From NCBI GenBank assembly GCA_052043515.1, contig JBQEQX010000001.1:806001-870000 (forward strand): a DNA stretch of 64,000 nucleotides. The letters are read 5' to 3'. This stretch comes from Ehrlichia sp052043515 (GTDB lineage: Bacteria > Pseudomonadota > Alphaproteobacteria > Rickettsiales > Anaplasmataceae). Of this stretch, positions 41,048-51,278 are shown in pieces. Every line of letters starts with the position of its first letter. Position 1 is the first letter of the stretch. The notes under the pieces are model-generated. The model searched no databases and was not told the origin of the DNA. It saw nothing but the letters and a program-made list of their open reading frames with translations. A program made the translations under genes and the position numbers.

Positions 41048-43678
41048 ATGTTGAATAACGATGTTACTAATTTGCAGCGTGAAAATAAATGTTTGGTAAG
41101 TGAAGCTCGAGTGAGTTGTGGTAGTAATAGCAATACACCATTATCAGAAAAAGAGGTTTTAGCCTTAGAAAAAACGAAAACAAAAGGTATATCACATAGT
41201 CTTATTGGTCATTTGAATGCGATATTGGCTTGTGCATCAAGAACTGGTGATTTCTCTTGTTTTTTTGAAGAGGTATTATTGCTTTTGCAATGTAAAGGAA
41301 AAAGTAAAATTAAGACGGATTCCAGTTTTGTTATATTCCTAGATGAAGGAGGAACATATAGTATTCTACGTTCAGTTGAATCAATAGGGTTAAACAGTTC
41401 TCTGAAGGAAGGATCACGGGGTCGTGTCACTGTGTGTGATCTTGGAAGTTTAGCATTAGTCTTTCCCTGTGGTTCCGTACAAAAACAACTATTGCTTCAA
41501 TTAGTTTTTAACAGTGTTCTTAAGAGACCAGATACTTACGTAAGAACGTTTTCTACTGAGTATGTTGGTTACAAAAATGTGGATTATACAGCACTAGGAC
41601 CAAGAGTCAACGCGTTGCAGTATGCATTAAAAAATGAAGATGTAAAATCATTAAAATGTATATGCAATATTTTAAAAGCGAAAGAATGTCATAGTATACT
41701 AAAACAAGTAGCTACTGATGCATTGCGTAAAGTAATACAGGAAAAATCTGAAATTTCTGATAATTTTTTAGAATGTGTTGATTGTTTGTTAGGCGCAGTA
41801 GTTTATAATCTTGAATTAAGTGCTAGAAAGAATTTCCAAATGCTAGCGCAGTTAAACAGTTTTACTGAAGTAATCTGTAGTAATGAAGAATTGTTGAAAA
41901 GTGTATGCAATTTATCATGTGAGAATATAGTAAGGACTGCGTGTTTAGTTGATTTTGAAAACAAAAGGATAGTACAGTCAAACCATTTAAGATCTGATCT
42001 ATCAAAAGTAGGCCATAGTGCTTGTATTGGTAAGATTATGAATATGAATTATGGCCCTGACAAAGACAGCGGTTTGTCTATATTAGTAAGGAATGATAAT
42101 GTTAGATTATTAAGTTATGTGCTGCGTAAATATTCTGTTGATATTAATAAACAAAATGGATACGGTTATTCGGTATTGCACTTTGCAGCGATATATAATG
42201 CGGAAAAATGCATAAGATTTTTACTTGATACTTACCCGCAGATTATGCCACTACCCGCAAAATCTGGTTTAACACCTCTACATTTGGCTGCAGGATCTGA
42301 TGCATTTAGATCACTGAAGTTACTAGTTCAGCGTTTTCCATCTTATGTATTTATTAGAGATAACTTTGGCAGAAGTATTGCACATCATGCAGCTTTGGGT
42401 GGTCATGTGGCTAATATGCAGTGTTGTGCAGATCTTGGCATGAATCTTAATGATCAAGCTGTTGTACGGAATCATAATGGAGAAATTGATGAACTACGAA
42501 GTTCTGCTAGAGCCTGTACACCTTTGCACTTTGCAATTGAAGAATGTCATTTGGACCTGGTTCAATACTTAGTCTATAACTGTAATGTTGATTATTTCAT
42601 TAAAAATAACGAAGGATATACACCTATAACATCTGTGGATTGTAAGGGGAATACTCTAGTACATCAATGTGTTATGCAGGGTAGATTTAATCTGTTGTTA
42701 AATATTTTATTTCTGGGTTGGGAGAAAGTTGTGCCTGCACGCAATCATGCTGGCTATACTGCTTTTGATCTTGCTATTGAAAATGGTAGACTAGATTGTG
42801 CCTTTTTATTGCTTGATTATTGTATGAGTGATAGATCAAGTACTAAAATTTATGGAATCAAGATTTTTGAATGTAAAGACAGTTGTGGCAATACTTTATT
42901 ACATCAAGCTGTTCGTGCTTGTAACGTTGAATATGTAAAAAAAATATTATCTTATAAAGATGTTAGTTTAATGTCTTTAAATAAGTGTCAAGAATCTCCA
43001 TTAGATATTGCAATAAAGATGCGCAATGCTGAGATTATTAGTCTCTTGCTAGCAGATAAAAGACAAAGGTTGGTTGCTAAGGATGGTATTAGCTATGTCG
43101 CTAAATTAATAAGTAGCGAATTAATAACAGCAGGAATTTATCGTATTATTAGCGACAGGCAGCTAAAGAGAGAAAAGTATTCTGTTAAAAAACTACTTAT
43201 ATTATCGGCACTAAGCTCTGTGATAACAGTAGGCGCTCTGATACTTGCTAAACTCATGGCTGGTAGCGCAAGTATAAACGCACTAATAAATGCTGAGCTA
43301 TTGAGCACCATAACATCTTGTGTACTTATGGTCTACATGATATTGCTCTCCATGGTCCTAAATATCCACCTGTACAACAAACTCGCAGAGCGAACCGATC
43401 TCTTCAATATTGCAGCAAATACAAACAACTCAGAGTGCACTAAGCACGCACACAGCCCAAGCTCTGCTAACAGCGCTAACGAAGGACTAACACCCTCAAG
43501 GTCATCCGGTTCAAAACCAGCATCCATAAAAAGCGGCGACAGCACACAATGCGCGCACAGCATAGACCCAGGAATAACACATAACGCCGACACACAATGC
43601 ACACAAGAATTAGATACTGTACTCCTAGAAGAATACAAAGGAGTGGGACCAGCACATTGTTCCACCGTCTTACCTTAG
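41048..43678 (+). CDS. Ankyrin-repeat protein with C-terminal membrane hairpin
   Basis: An intact frame of 876 residues. Ankyrin repeats occupy about 185-210 and 338-675, clearest at GYSVLHFAAIYNAEKCIRFLL, GLTPLHLAAGSDAFRSLKLL, CTPLHFAIEECHLDLVQYLV, AGYTAFDLAIENGRLDCAFLL and CGNTLLHQAVRACNVEYVKKI. Two hydrophobic segments follow (about 716-736 and 750-775), then a 90-residue Ser/His/Cys-containing polar tail. No signal peptide. Ankyrin proteins of Ehrlichia and Anaplasma include secreted effectors such as Ank200/AnkA, but this one has a membrane hairpin and may sit in a bacterial or host membrane. From about 43190 the coding strand becomes C/A-rich, unlike the earlier T/G-rich part. The last 9 bases overlap rpmG, read convergently. 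Confidence 0.88.
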   Translation: MLNNDVTNLQRENKCLVSEARVSCGSNSNTPLSEKEVLALEKTKTKGISHSLIGHLNAILACASRTGDFSCFFEEVLLLLQCKGKSKIKTDSSFVIFLDEGGTYSILRSVESIGLNSSLKEGSRGRVTVCDLGSLALVFPCGSVQKQLLLQLVFNSVLKRPDTYVRTFSTEYVGYKNVDYTALGPRVNALQYALKNEDVKSLKCICNILKAKECHSILKQVATDALRKVIQEKSEISDNFLECVDCLLGAVVYNLELSARKNFQMLAQLNSFTEVICSNEELLKSVCNLSCENIVRTACLVDFENKRIVQSNHLRSDLSKVGHSACIGKIMNMNYGPDKDSGLSILVRNDNVRLLSYVLRKYSVDINKQNGYGYSVLHFAAIYNAEKCIRFLLDTYPQIMPLPAKSGLTPLHLAAGSDAFRSLKLLVQRFPSYVFIRDNFGRSIAHHAALGGHVANMQCCADLGMNLNDQAVVRNHNGEIDELRSSARACTPLHFAIEECHLDLVQYLVYNCNVDYFIKNNEGYTPITSVDCKGNTLVHQCVMQGRFNLLLNILFLGWEKVVPARNHAGYTAFDLAIENGRLDCAFLLLDYCMSDRSSTKIYGIKIFECKDSCGNTLLHQAVRACNVEYVKKILSYKDVSLMSLNKCQESPLDIAIKMRNAEIISLLLADKRQRLVAKDGISYVAKLISSELITAGIYRIISDRQLKREKYSVKKLLILSALSSVITVGALILAKLMAGSASINALINAELLSTITSCVLMVYMILLSMVLNIHLYNKLAERTDLFNIAANTNNSECTKHAHSPSSANSANEGLTPSRSSGSKPASIKSGDSTQCAHSIDPGITHNADTQCTQELDTVLLEEYKGVGPAHCSTVLP

Positions 43679-43841
43679 CTTCTCCTCAGTGAACAATACA
43701 TGCTTCCTTGCCACGGGATCGTACTTGCTAAAAGAAAGCTTATTAATTAACTTCTTAGGATTACGCTTCTTTACATAGAAAAACCCAGTTTTCGCACTGC
43801 TCACCAGCTTCACAAGCAAAGTAGAACCTTTTTTTAGCCAT
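43670..43841 (-). CDS. rpmG: 50S ribosomal protein L33 (one frame break)
   Basis: The minus strand reads MAKKGSTLLVKLVSSAKTGF, then YVKKRNPKKL, LSFSKYDP and ARKHVLFTEEKLR: a complete 56-residue L33. The break is right after the start, where the A run (43829-43835) has seven bases and six are needed; as given the frame fails after MAKK. The stop (43670-43672) lies inside the end of the ankyrin gene. L33 is short and easily missed with the extra base. Confidence 0.88.
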
Positions 43842-44063
43842 AAAAACAAATAACTAAGTAAATACCAGGCGAGTATAGTAATAAATTTGTTTGGTAGTCA
43901 AGTAATTATTTGGTACTAAGAGTAAGTAGTTTATAGGTTTATTAATTAGCATATTTGTGAGTAACATGAATTATAACTATTTGTATTTCTTTTTTTTGTC
44001 AGATTAAGATATAGGTAAAGGTTTGTCTTTGGTTGGTTTTGTTAATATGATTTATATTGGTAT

Positions 44064-44773
44064 ATGTTAGTTTCTTGGTTTCAGATTTTAATAAAGATTA
44101 TAGGGAAGGTTTTACCTACTAGGTTGATCAGTACTTTTTTTAGGTATTGGGTATTTGCCAGCATGGCAAAGTCATTGGACTGCTGTGGTGTGTTTGTTAT
44201 TAGGTTATATATTATTTTATTTAATATATGGTATGAATTATATATCGTATGGGTTAATAGTAACGTCGGCAGTAGTTGCTTCGTTTTTTTTTAAAATATC
44301 ATTAGGCCTTTTTGTAATAGCGATGATATCAATTTTTGTATTTCAATCCAACAGTTCTGCTGATGATAGAAGTGATGTTATAGTTGTACAAATAGCACTA
44401 GGGCAACTTCTAGTAGTGGCATTATCTATGCCTGCGATACTTGCAATATATAATTACTTGGCAATTCTTTATAGAAAGATATGTCAAGGTGTTTTTTATA
44501 TGTCCTGCTTGGTTTAATGATTTTATGCATTTTTTAATATTTTTTTTAATACCTTTTGTAGTGTTTAATATTATTGAAATAATAAAACCTTGGCCTATTT
44601 CTAGTTTGCAGATATTATATAACAATTGTCTTTCAATAGTGTCCGAAGGATTAATATTGGTTGTATATACGCTGATAGTGATGTATCTTGCTGCATTTAT
44701 ATGTTTTGATCTGACTGTTCATGATGCAGTTGCTCTTAATAATTACATCTTTACTTTGATAAAGTTCAGGTAA
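44064..44773 (+). CDS. Divergent PgpA-like membrane protein lacking catalytic acids (two frame breaks)
   Basis: After removing one T at 44135-44141 and one at 44492-44497 this is a 235-residue hydrophobic protein. It aligns by eye with PgpA from end to end: STFLGIGYLPAWQSHWTA corresponds to the FGxGxxPxAPGTxGS region, DDRSDVIVVQIALGQLL to the DPxxVVxDEVVGQ region, and NIIEIIKPWPI to the FDIxKPxPI region. The key acids are gone (VQ in place of DE, and SIVSEGLIL in place of the final GImxDDxxAG). A true PgpA exists at 7717. It heads a forward set with dsbB (3 bp later) and coq7. It is likely a paralogue with a non-catalytic or changed role. Confidence 0.65.
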
Positions 44774-44776
44774 AAT

Positions 44777-45265
44777 ATGAATATGATAAAAAATTATAGT
44801 GTAATTTTACTTTTTATAGCCAGTTTTGTTGCATTGTTTGTAGCTTATGTTGCTCAATATTTGTTTATGATGCTTCCCTGTAAGTTATGTGTATATGAGC
44901 GTATTCCATACTTTATTGTTATGGGGTTATTCTTCATATACTTATTCAAACCGCATAACGTGATTTTTTTCTCTATGTGTTTATGTTATATTTTAAATAT
45001 ACTAATCTCAGGCTATCACGTTGCTCTTGAACATAGTTGGGTAGCGGATGTTATAGGATGTGCAGATAGTGTGGAGTCTATTACTTTTGATGGTCTAAAA
45101 AATGCCCTATTGAATACAAATTTTGTGGTATCTTGTGGTAACCCTAATGTTGTGTTTATGGGATTATCTATGGCTGAATGTAATCTTATATATTGTTTAC
45201 TGTGTTTAGTGTTAGGTATTGTCTTATTTGTAAAGCAGTGTGTTGGGAGAGATAAGTGTGTATGA
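44777..45265 (+). CDS. dsbB: Disulfide bond formation protein DsbB
   Basis: DsbB reoxidises DsbA using ubiquinone in the inner membrane. The 162-residue intact protein has four hydrophobic segments, the first periplasmic cysteine pair as LPCKLCVYERIPYF (CxxC) and a second pair in the loop (DVIGCADS and FVVSCGNP). Ehrlichia needs disulfides for its outer-membrane P28 and type IV secretion proteins. It abuts the PgpA-like gene. Confidence 0.92.
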   Translation: MNMIKNYSVILLFIASFVALFVAYVAQYLFMMLPCKLCVYERIPYFIVMGLFFIYLFKPHNVIFFSMCLCYILNILISGYHVALEHSWVADVIGCADSVESITFDGLKNALLNTNFVVSCGNPNVVFMGLSMAECNLIYCLLCLVLGIVLFVKQCVGRDKCV

Positions 45266-45343
45266 TCTTATTTGAACGCATTGTCGGTTATTGGAAAATG
45301 TGATTTTATATGTGTTCATTGGTTTGTTGGTTTGTAAAGTACT

Positions 45344-45858
45344 ATGTTGCAAAAAGATAATTTGTTAGAGCAGGTCATTCGAGTAAATCATGCTGGGGAA
45401 TATGGTGCAGTATGTATATATGCAGGCCAGGAATTAGTTTTTCGTAAGCTACCTGTTGGGGATAAAATTACCAAAATGAAAGAACAAGAACAGCGTCATT
45501 TTAGTTATTTTGATTCTGTAATGAAAAATAAAAGGGTGCGTCCTACGATTTTTTTGCCGTTATGGCATGTTATGGGAGTTATGCTAGGCATCACAACAGC
45601 TTTAATGGGTGAAGACGCTGCTATGGCTTGTACTGTTGCTGTTGAGGATGTTATAAGTGATCATTATCAGACTCAAATAACAACTTTGGACGACGGTGAG
45701 TTAAAAGATAAAATCATACAGTTCCGTAATGAAGAGCTAGAGCATCAGGATACTGCCATGTGTCATAATTCCAACAGCGCAATGAACCATAATATATTAT
45801 CTTTTTTTTTATAAAAAAAGCTTGTAAAATTGCTATTGGCATTTCGAAGATAATATAA
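45344..45858 (+). CDS. coq7: Ubiquinone biosynthesis hydroxylase Coq7 (one frame break)
   Basis: Coq7 is a di-iron demethoxyubiquinone hydroxylase. The iron ligands are visible: VNHAGEYGAVCIYAGQ (E), EQEQRHFSYF (E..H), AVEDVISDHYQTQ (E..H) and FRNEELEHQDTA (E..H). The frame given stops at 45814 in a run of nine T (45802-45810); one more T restores the ending KKACKIAIGISKII and a stop at 45856-45858, for about 171 residues. It supplies the quinone used by DsbB just upstream, though that link is only circumstantial. Confidence 0.92.
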
Positions 45859-46391
45859 AGCTTTTGTTGACTATTTGTAGTAAAAGTTTTTGATTATATC
45901 CTTCTTAAAATGTTTATGTTTTTTTATAGTTTGAGTAGGGTAGACAATACTGATGAGTAGCTAAGCGATATGACATGAGACAGAAATTTTTTTTAGTATT
46001 GAAGGCATAGATCATACGGGAGTATAAATTATTGTACAATTGGAATTTGTGGACGTGTGTGAGAGTTTTTTTTGATTAGATTCAAATAAGTTAAATTTAG
46101 TTTGTGTGCATTTTCAGTAATGGATTAGGATTAACGATGGAAAGTGTTTGTGAGATAACATGCCCGTTAGAAAACTGTTGAGTAATTTTTTGTAATATTG
46201 GTTTGTAATTAGTAAGTTTTTGTTAGATAGGTCTGTTAATCTTATATTTCGCTGGCTTATATGACTATGCTACTCAGAACTACAATATCAGGAAAATGTT
46301 GTAAGCCACATAACCTACTTGTTGCTATAGAATATTTCTCCAACGGAGTGTGTGGTATTTTATTTTTATGTTCAGTAAGTTTGAATTAAAT
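45859..46391. other. Convergent intergenic region
   Basis: About 530 bp between the coq7 and mnmA 3' ends. Nothing recognised. Confidence 0.45.
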
Positions 46392-47499
46392 TTAGCATAT
46401 CCATCCTCCACCTAACATCCTATCTTGATTGTAAATGACACATGCTTGACCAGGAGTAACTGTACAATAGCTATCTTGCAATAGTACTGTCGCTTCATTA
46501 CCGTTGTCACTTGGGTAAATAATTGCTGTACTGCCTACATGGGATGATCTTAGTTTTACTTTAACATTTAACCCTTCATATGGAATTTTATCTTTGATTA
46601 ACCAATTTATTTCTTTTATGTATAGTTTATTTACCAACAACGCAGACTTTGGTCCAACTGTTACCTCGTTAGTATCTGGGTTTAGTTTTATTACATATAA
46701 TGGTTCTTTAGAAGATAGTCCTATACCCCTTCTTTGCCCTATAGTAAAATTTACTATACCTGTATGTTCTCCTAATATGTTTCCACTAATGTCTATAATA
46801 TTCCCTTTCTTTATTGCTTGTGGTCTTAGTTGTGAAATTACATTTTTATATGTATCTTTAACAAAACATATATTTTGGCTATCTGGTTTGTCTGCTACTT
46901 GTAAGTTAAGATGTTTTGCTAATTTTCTGATATCATCTTTTTTGAAAATTTCCTAGCGGAAATCTAAGAAATTTTAATTGTTCTATTGTTGTTGCAAATA
47001 AGAAATAACTTTGATCTTTTTTTAAATCTTTGCTGGAGTATACGTATATGTCGTGATCTTGTTCTATTTTTCTAATATAATGTCCGGTAACTAAAACATC
47101 TGCACCAAGTGATTTTGCTGTATTAAGTAAGTCTCTAAATTTTATAACTTGATTGCATCTTATACATGGTATAGGAGTTTTCCCTTGTGTATATGTATCT
47201 ATAAAGTTCTCAATTACCTCTTCTCTAAATACCTTTTCATAGTTAAGAGTGTAGTGAGGAAATCCAATGCTTGCCGCTACTTGTTTTGCGTCTCTTACGT
47301 CTTGATTTCCACAACATGCCCCTTTTGCACTGTTGTTATTATGTAGTTGTAAAGTCACTCCAACAACCTTATATCCTAATTTATGAAGTAGTGCTGCTGC
47401 CACTGAACTATCTACTCCTCCGGACATTGCAACAACTGCAGTTGTTGCTAATGGGGATTTTCCATTGACTAGTGGGTCTATTTTAAAATAATCGAGCAT
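46392..47499 (-). CDS. mnmA: tRNA-specific 2-thiouridylase MnmA (one frame break)
   Basis: MnmA thiolates U34 of tRNA-Lys, Glu and Gln. The PP-loop AMSGGVDSSVAAALL, the first catalytic cysteine region PCIRCNQVIKF and the second cysteine DSQNICFVKD are present, as is FTIGQRRGIGL. The C-terminal barrel ends QACVIYNQDRMLGGGWI. The N-terminal frame breaks at an A run (46938-46943) one base too long; repair gives 368 residues, the normal size. Confidence 0.94.
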
Positions 47500-48020
47500 G
47501 GTTTACAAAACATTTTCTGGTATTATATCATGTAACTTTTGTCGATAAAGTATATAATTAATTTACATTAGTTACTTTAAGGTAATGAGGCGTTATGGAT
47601 TTATATTCATGTAGAAAATGTATACAGTTTGATATTTAATGTAAGTAATCTAGGGACGCATTGTTAGTTAAAGAGATATGAAAGGTAGTATATAGCTTAC
47701 GATAAGTTGCCAGAAGTTTATTTTGATGGTTCCAAGTTTAGTGTGATATTAATAATCTTATTGGTTTTACTATGTGAGTTGGTGTTGTAACCTTATTTTT
47801 AAGATAATGTTTGTGTGGATATATATAAATTTATAGTATATAGGATCACTGGCATTCTGGATACGGTAAGTTGGCTCGCATTGTTGTTAATGGCATATAA
47901 GTGTTGTAACTTTAGTGTGTTCCTGGTTTGGATTAGCCAACAGAATAGTGTTTCGACATGTCGTGGGTGTATTTATTTTAATTCTCAAGAAAGATCGACT
48001 ATTAAAAAAAATCATTATTG
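47500..48020. other. Intergenic, no gene seen
   Basis: About 520 bp downstream of the PilT-like gene and upstream of mnmA. A 69-codon forward frame (47815-48024) is not supported. Confidence 0.4.
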
Positions 48021-49027
48021 CTAAGGTCGGTGTTTGATTCGTTTGTGTATGACAGTTTTTTTTAATATTTCTTGTACATCGTGATAATGTATTTGGTGGT
48101 CATCTATGAGTTGATTTATTTTTTTTATTATACCTGAATTCTTGATCTCTAATAACTTATCTTCTTTTATGTATTGTTGTATAGTAGCATTACATTCCGT
48201 AATATCGTATAGGTATAAACCATCTGAATATGGTGTTCTATTTATAAATACTTGTGTTATTATTGCTATAAGATGTGTTGATAGTATGCTGAGAATAGAT
48301 TTTTTATGTGGAAATAGTACTGCGATTGACTCTAGTGCACATGAACACGAAATTGCATCAATGAAAGCTATGACTGGTAACCCCATGTTGATGCATATAA
48401 TGGCTGTTTGTATTAAATTTATACTATTAAAATTGCCTAACAAGATGATATCCGCTGCTTGATTTTTAATAAATGTGGGTTCAGCTTGTGATAAATTGTA
48501 TGTATTTATTAGAGAATTATTTGATTTTGGGATGGATACATTATTATCACTGAAAATTACAATATGTTTTTTTTGATTATTATTAATTTCTTGTAATATC
48601 AATGGTATAGTGTGATTGCTGCTATTGTATGTATTTCCGGTAAATAGTAGTAACCCTTTTGGTAATTTGTTGATCATTATATCTAATTCTTTTTCAAGCT
48701 CTGATTTCACTATAGGTTCATTTTTTTACAATATCAACTGTGAGTTTAAAATTCTGGTTACTGTATGAAGTGTGTACATGTAGTTGGTAAGAATCGTTGA
48801 AGCTTAATGTTGTATTGAAAAAACCTTGAGTTTTGTATATATCATATTCTTCTGTCTTTAATATTGATTTTATAATTTCTTCTATTTCTAGCGTAGACAA
48901 GCTTTTTTGTTTGAAGAAATTCTATATTATTATATTTTCTAATAGCTGGCGGATTATTGGGGATCAAGTATAAATAATCAGAAGAATACCCGATAGAAGA
49001 CTGAATTAATTGGTTAAAAAGTAACAT
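48021..49027 (-). CDS. PilT-like protein with all ATPase motifs degenerate (two frame breaks)
   Basis: After removing one base at each of two runs (about 48905-48910 and 48721-48727), a 334-residue protein aligns with PilT secretion ATPases end to end. The N-domain has SSDYLYLIPNNPPAIRKYNN (as in SDLHL...PPMIR). The core keeps GLLLFTGNT where Walker A should be, but reads GNTYNSSN instead of GPTGSGKS. The Asp box is FSDNNVS, Walker B DIILLGNFNS (acidic residues lost), and the His box lacks histidine. The rest follows PilT closely (ALESIAVLFP, ITQVFI, CNATIQQYIKEDKLLEI). Nucleotide hydrolysis is therefore unlikely. No pilus genes are nearby. Confidence 0.75.
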
Positions 49028-49854
49028 ATGTTGCTGATATAGTGATGCTTTATTCTAAGTTTACAATTTAGCATAAAATTTATTTTGTACCACATTGTAT
49101 ATGAAATATGAGATTATTTTGTGCAAGAGTGTTGCAATATAATCACATAAATCATGTGTAAGTTGTTTTAAGGGTAAGAATAGTTATGGTTTTATGTATA
49201 CTGAGATTGGTATGTTGTGTACGAGTGCTTTTTAATAGTTGGATGCTCTTTTAAGCTCCAGGCATTAAACTGTAACAGTTAGTAACTACTTCGATAGTTA
49301 GGGGTGATATAATATAACATTCTATAAGTGTCAATCTGTAGGTATTGGGTAGTGAGATATCACAGGTTTTATATAGAAAGTAATTTATAAGATATTGAGT
49401 TAATCAATCAATTGACATATTTACTTATGAAATGCCTGAGTAAAAATTCAAGTAGTTTTATCGAAAATATTTGATTACAATTTCTGTTATGTCTGTATTT
49501 TCCATATGTAAAACGTAGCATTATTATAGATAATGTTAGTTTCGTGATAATAACAATGGTTTTCTATGATATGTATGTGTAAAAGTTATCAATAACAAGT
49601 TTTGTTATATTAGTTAATAAGCAACTCATAAGTTCCTATCTGGCTTAGCTTGTAAATGTTTATTTTGGTATAGTAAATATTGCGAAGTATTATTGGAAAT
49701 GTATTCTATTTTGTGAATCGATTTAATACTAGCAATATCTGTTGTAAATGTGAGATTAAATTGTTTATAAGTGTTCATGTGTTTTATAGATATCAAAGTA
49801 AATAGGATCTTGTATTTATTCAATGTATTATTGTACGTGTTATCTTTGATACAA
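49028..49854. other. Intergenic, 830 bp
   Basis: AT-rich. A 65-codon minus frame at 49626-49823 is not convincing. This gap lies downstream of the last gene of the five-member family. Confidence 0.4.
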
Positions 49855-50944
49855 CTACGCCACTATGTAATTCCGCCTTTGTAAGGGTTCAACGTATTTA
49901 TATGGATTTGCCGAATCTTGATCTATCAAATCAGTATCCAGTATACCTTGATCTTGATAGGTGGTATATAATAGCCCATGGGATATGAAATCTGGTAACT
50001 GATACACTAAGCTATTTCTGTTTTTAAGTGCAGTACGTAATACTTTTAGCTGCATATGCTTGGCTGTTTTTGTTTTCTTGGTAAGTTGTTTCATAGCGTT
50101 TGGGAAATCTAATTTAAATTTTATATCTTTATATGATATATAACTGTATACGTTTCCTGGTGTTGATGTCATTGTAAAAGTTAGTGAAGTATTTATGTGA
50201 TGTATTGCCGGTTTGTCAAAAGCATTCTCTTCATATATAGGCAGTTTCTCGAGTTTAACTTTGCATTTTATGGTATGGCTGTTTATTACTTTTATTGATA
50301 TGTGTGGTGTAACGTTCCATAGAGCATAGCTTTGCTCATTCCCTTCTGGATTAATAATTTTGCTTACTATATTGCGTATGAAACAAATGTATCCTTCTTG
50401 ATTAGCATGCGTTACTAATTCGTGAATTATGTTTTTTTTGGGGTATTATATCTTGGGATAAACGTTTAAAAATTTTCTTTAATGGCTTTGATTGTGCAAA
50501 AATATCTTCTAAAAATGTGGCTGTTAGTGTTCTAGGACGGAACTCTGAACAGTTCATTGGCGAATAGATGGTTAATTTTAAATTTTTTAGATACTTAAAA
50601 TGTGCCTTTTCCGACTTAGTGACTGGATACGTACAGTGCTGAAATAATTGTTGTTGGATCTTTGATTCGTCGAGTTTTTTATCATTAACTATGATGTAGG
50701 ATCTGGACAAGCCATGTAATCCCATTGTCCCATTTATAATGTCATGCTTATCTATATCAGCAAGCATGACTCGTGGCATATCTACATTTGATAAAGTGGA
50801 TAAATATTGTTCTATAGGATTTGTTTCTGTAGTCTGAAATTTATAATTATTGATGATGTAATAAAGTATCGTAACGGCTATCAATATCAATACAAGGATT
50901 AGCAGTGTTTTTAAAGATGCTGATAGAATGTGTGTATTGTTCAT
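49855..50944 (-). CDS. Paralogous family member A, membrane-anchored, unknown function (one frame break)
   Basis: Restored length about 362 residues, joining two frames by removing one base from the run of eight at 50432-50439. A single membrane segment (residues 13-32) with a short N-terminus suggests an anchored protein. Family landmarks: SYIIVNDKKLDESKIQQQL (about 83-101), the mid motif HELVTHANQEGYICF, and the C-terminal SYISYKDIKFKLDFPNAM. I see the same three landmarks in the four genes upstream (51279-56290). No known domain is recognised. These may be one of the Ehrlichia-restricted DUF families, which I cannot verify. Confidence 0.7.
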
Positions 50945-51278
50945 AAACTAAGTTTTTAATAATATATTAAAAACATTAAATTAAAAATATTAAGTTATTA
51001 TAAAGTAAAATTTACATAACACACATATACATTTTAATTATTATAGATATTATTAATCTTAAAATACTATTTTCATAGATGATTATTTTATTAATCATTT
51101 ATTTAATAGAAGGGTATGAGGCTAACTATTGGTGAAATTACTGTTGAAAATATAAGGAATACTGGCTTCCATTTTTATAAATGACTATTTGTTGTGATGC
51201 TATAGGCACATTTTTAGAAAAATATGTAATAGCCATATTGCTAAATTATTGTAAAATATGTTTAAGGAAAATGGGAGG
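50945..51278. other. Spacer between family members A and B
   Basis: A 334 bp AT-rich gap. No frame, hairpin or RNA recognised; each family member has a gap of 280-370 bp, so each may have its own promoter. Confidence 0.4.

Noticed and set aside
49626..49823. 65-codon minus frame that might be a sixth fragment of the five-gene family
   Set aside because: Only a faint likeness to part of member C, and none of the three family landmarks.
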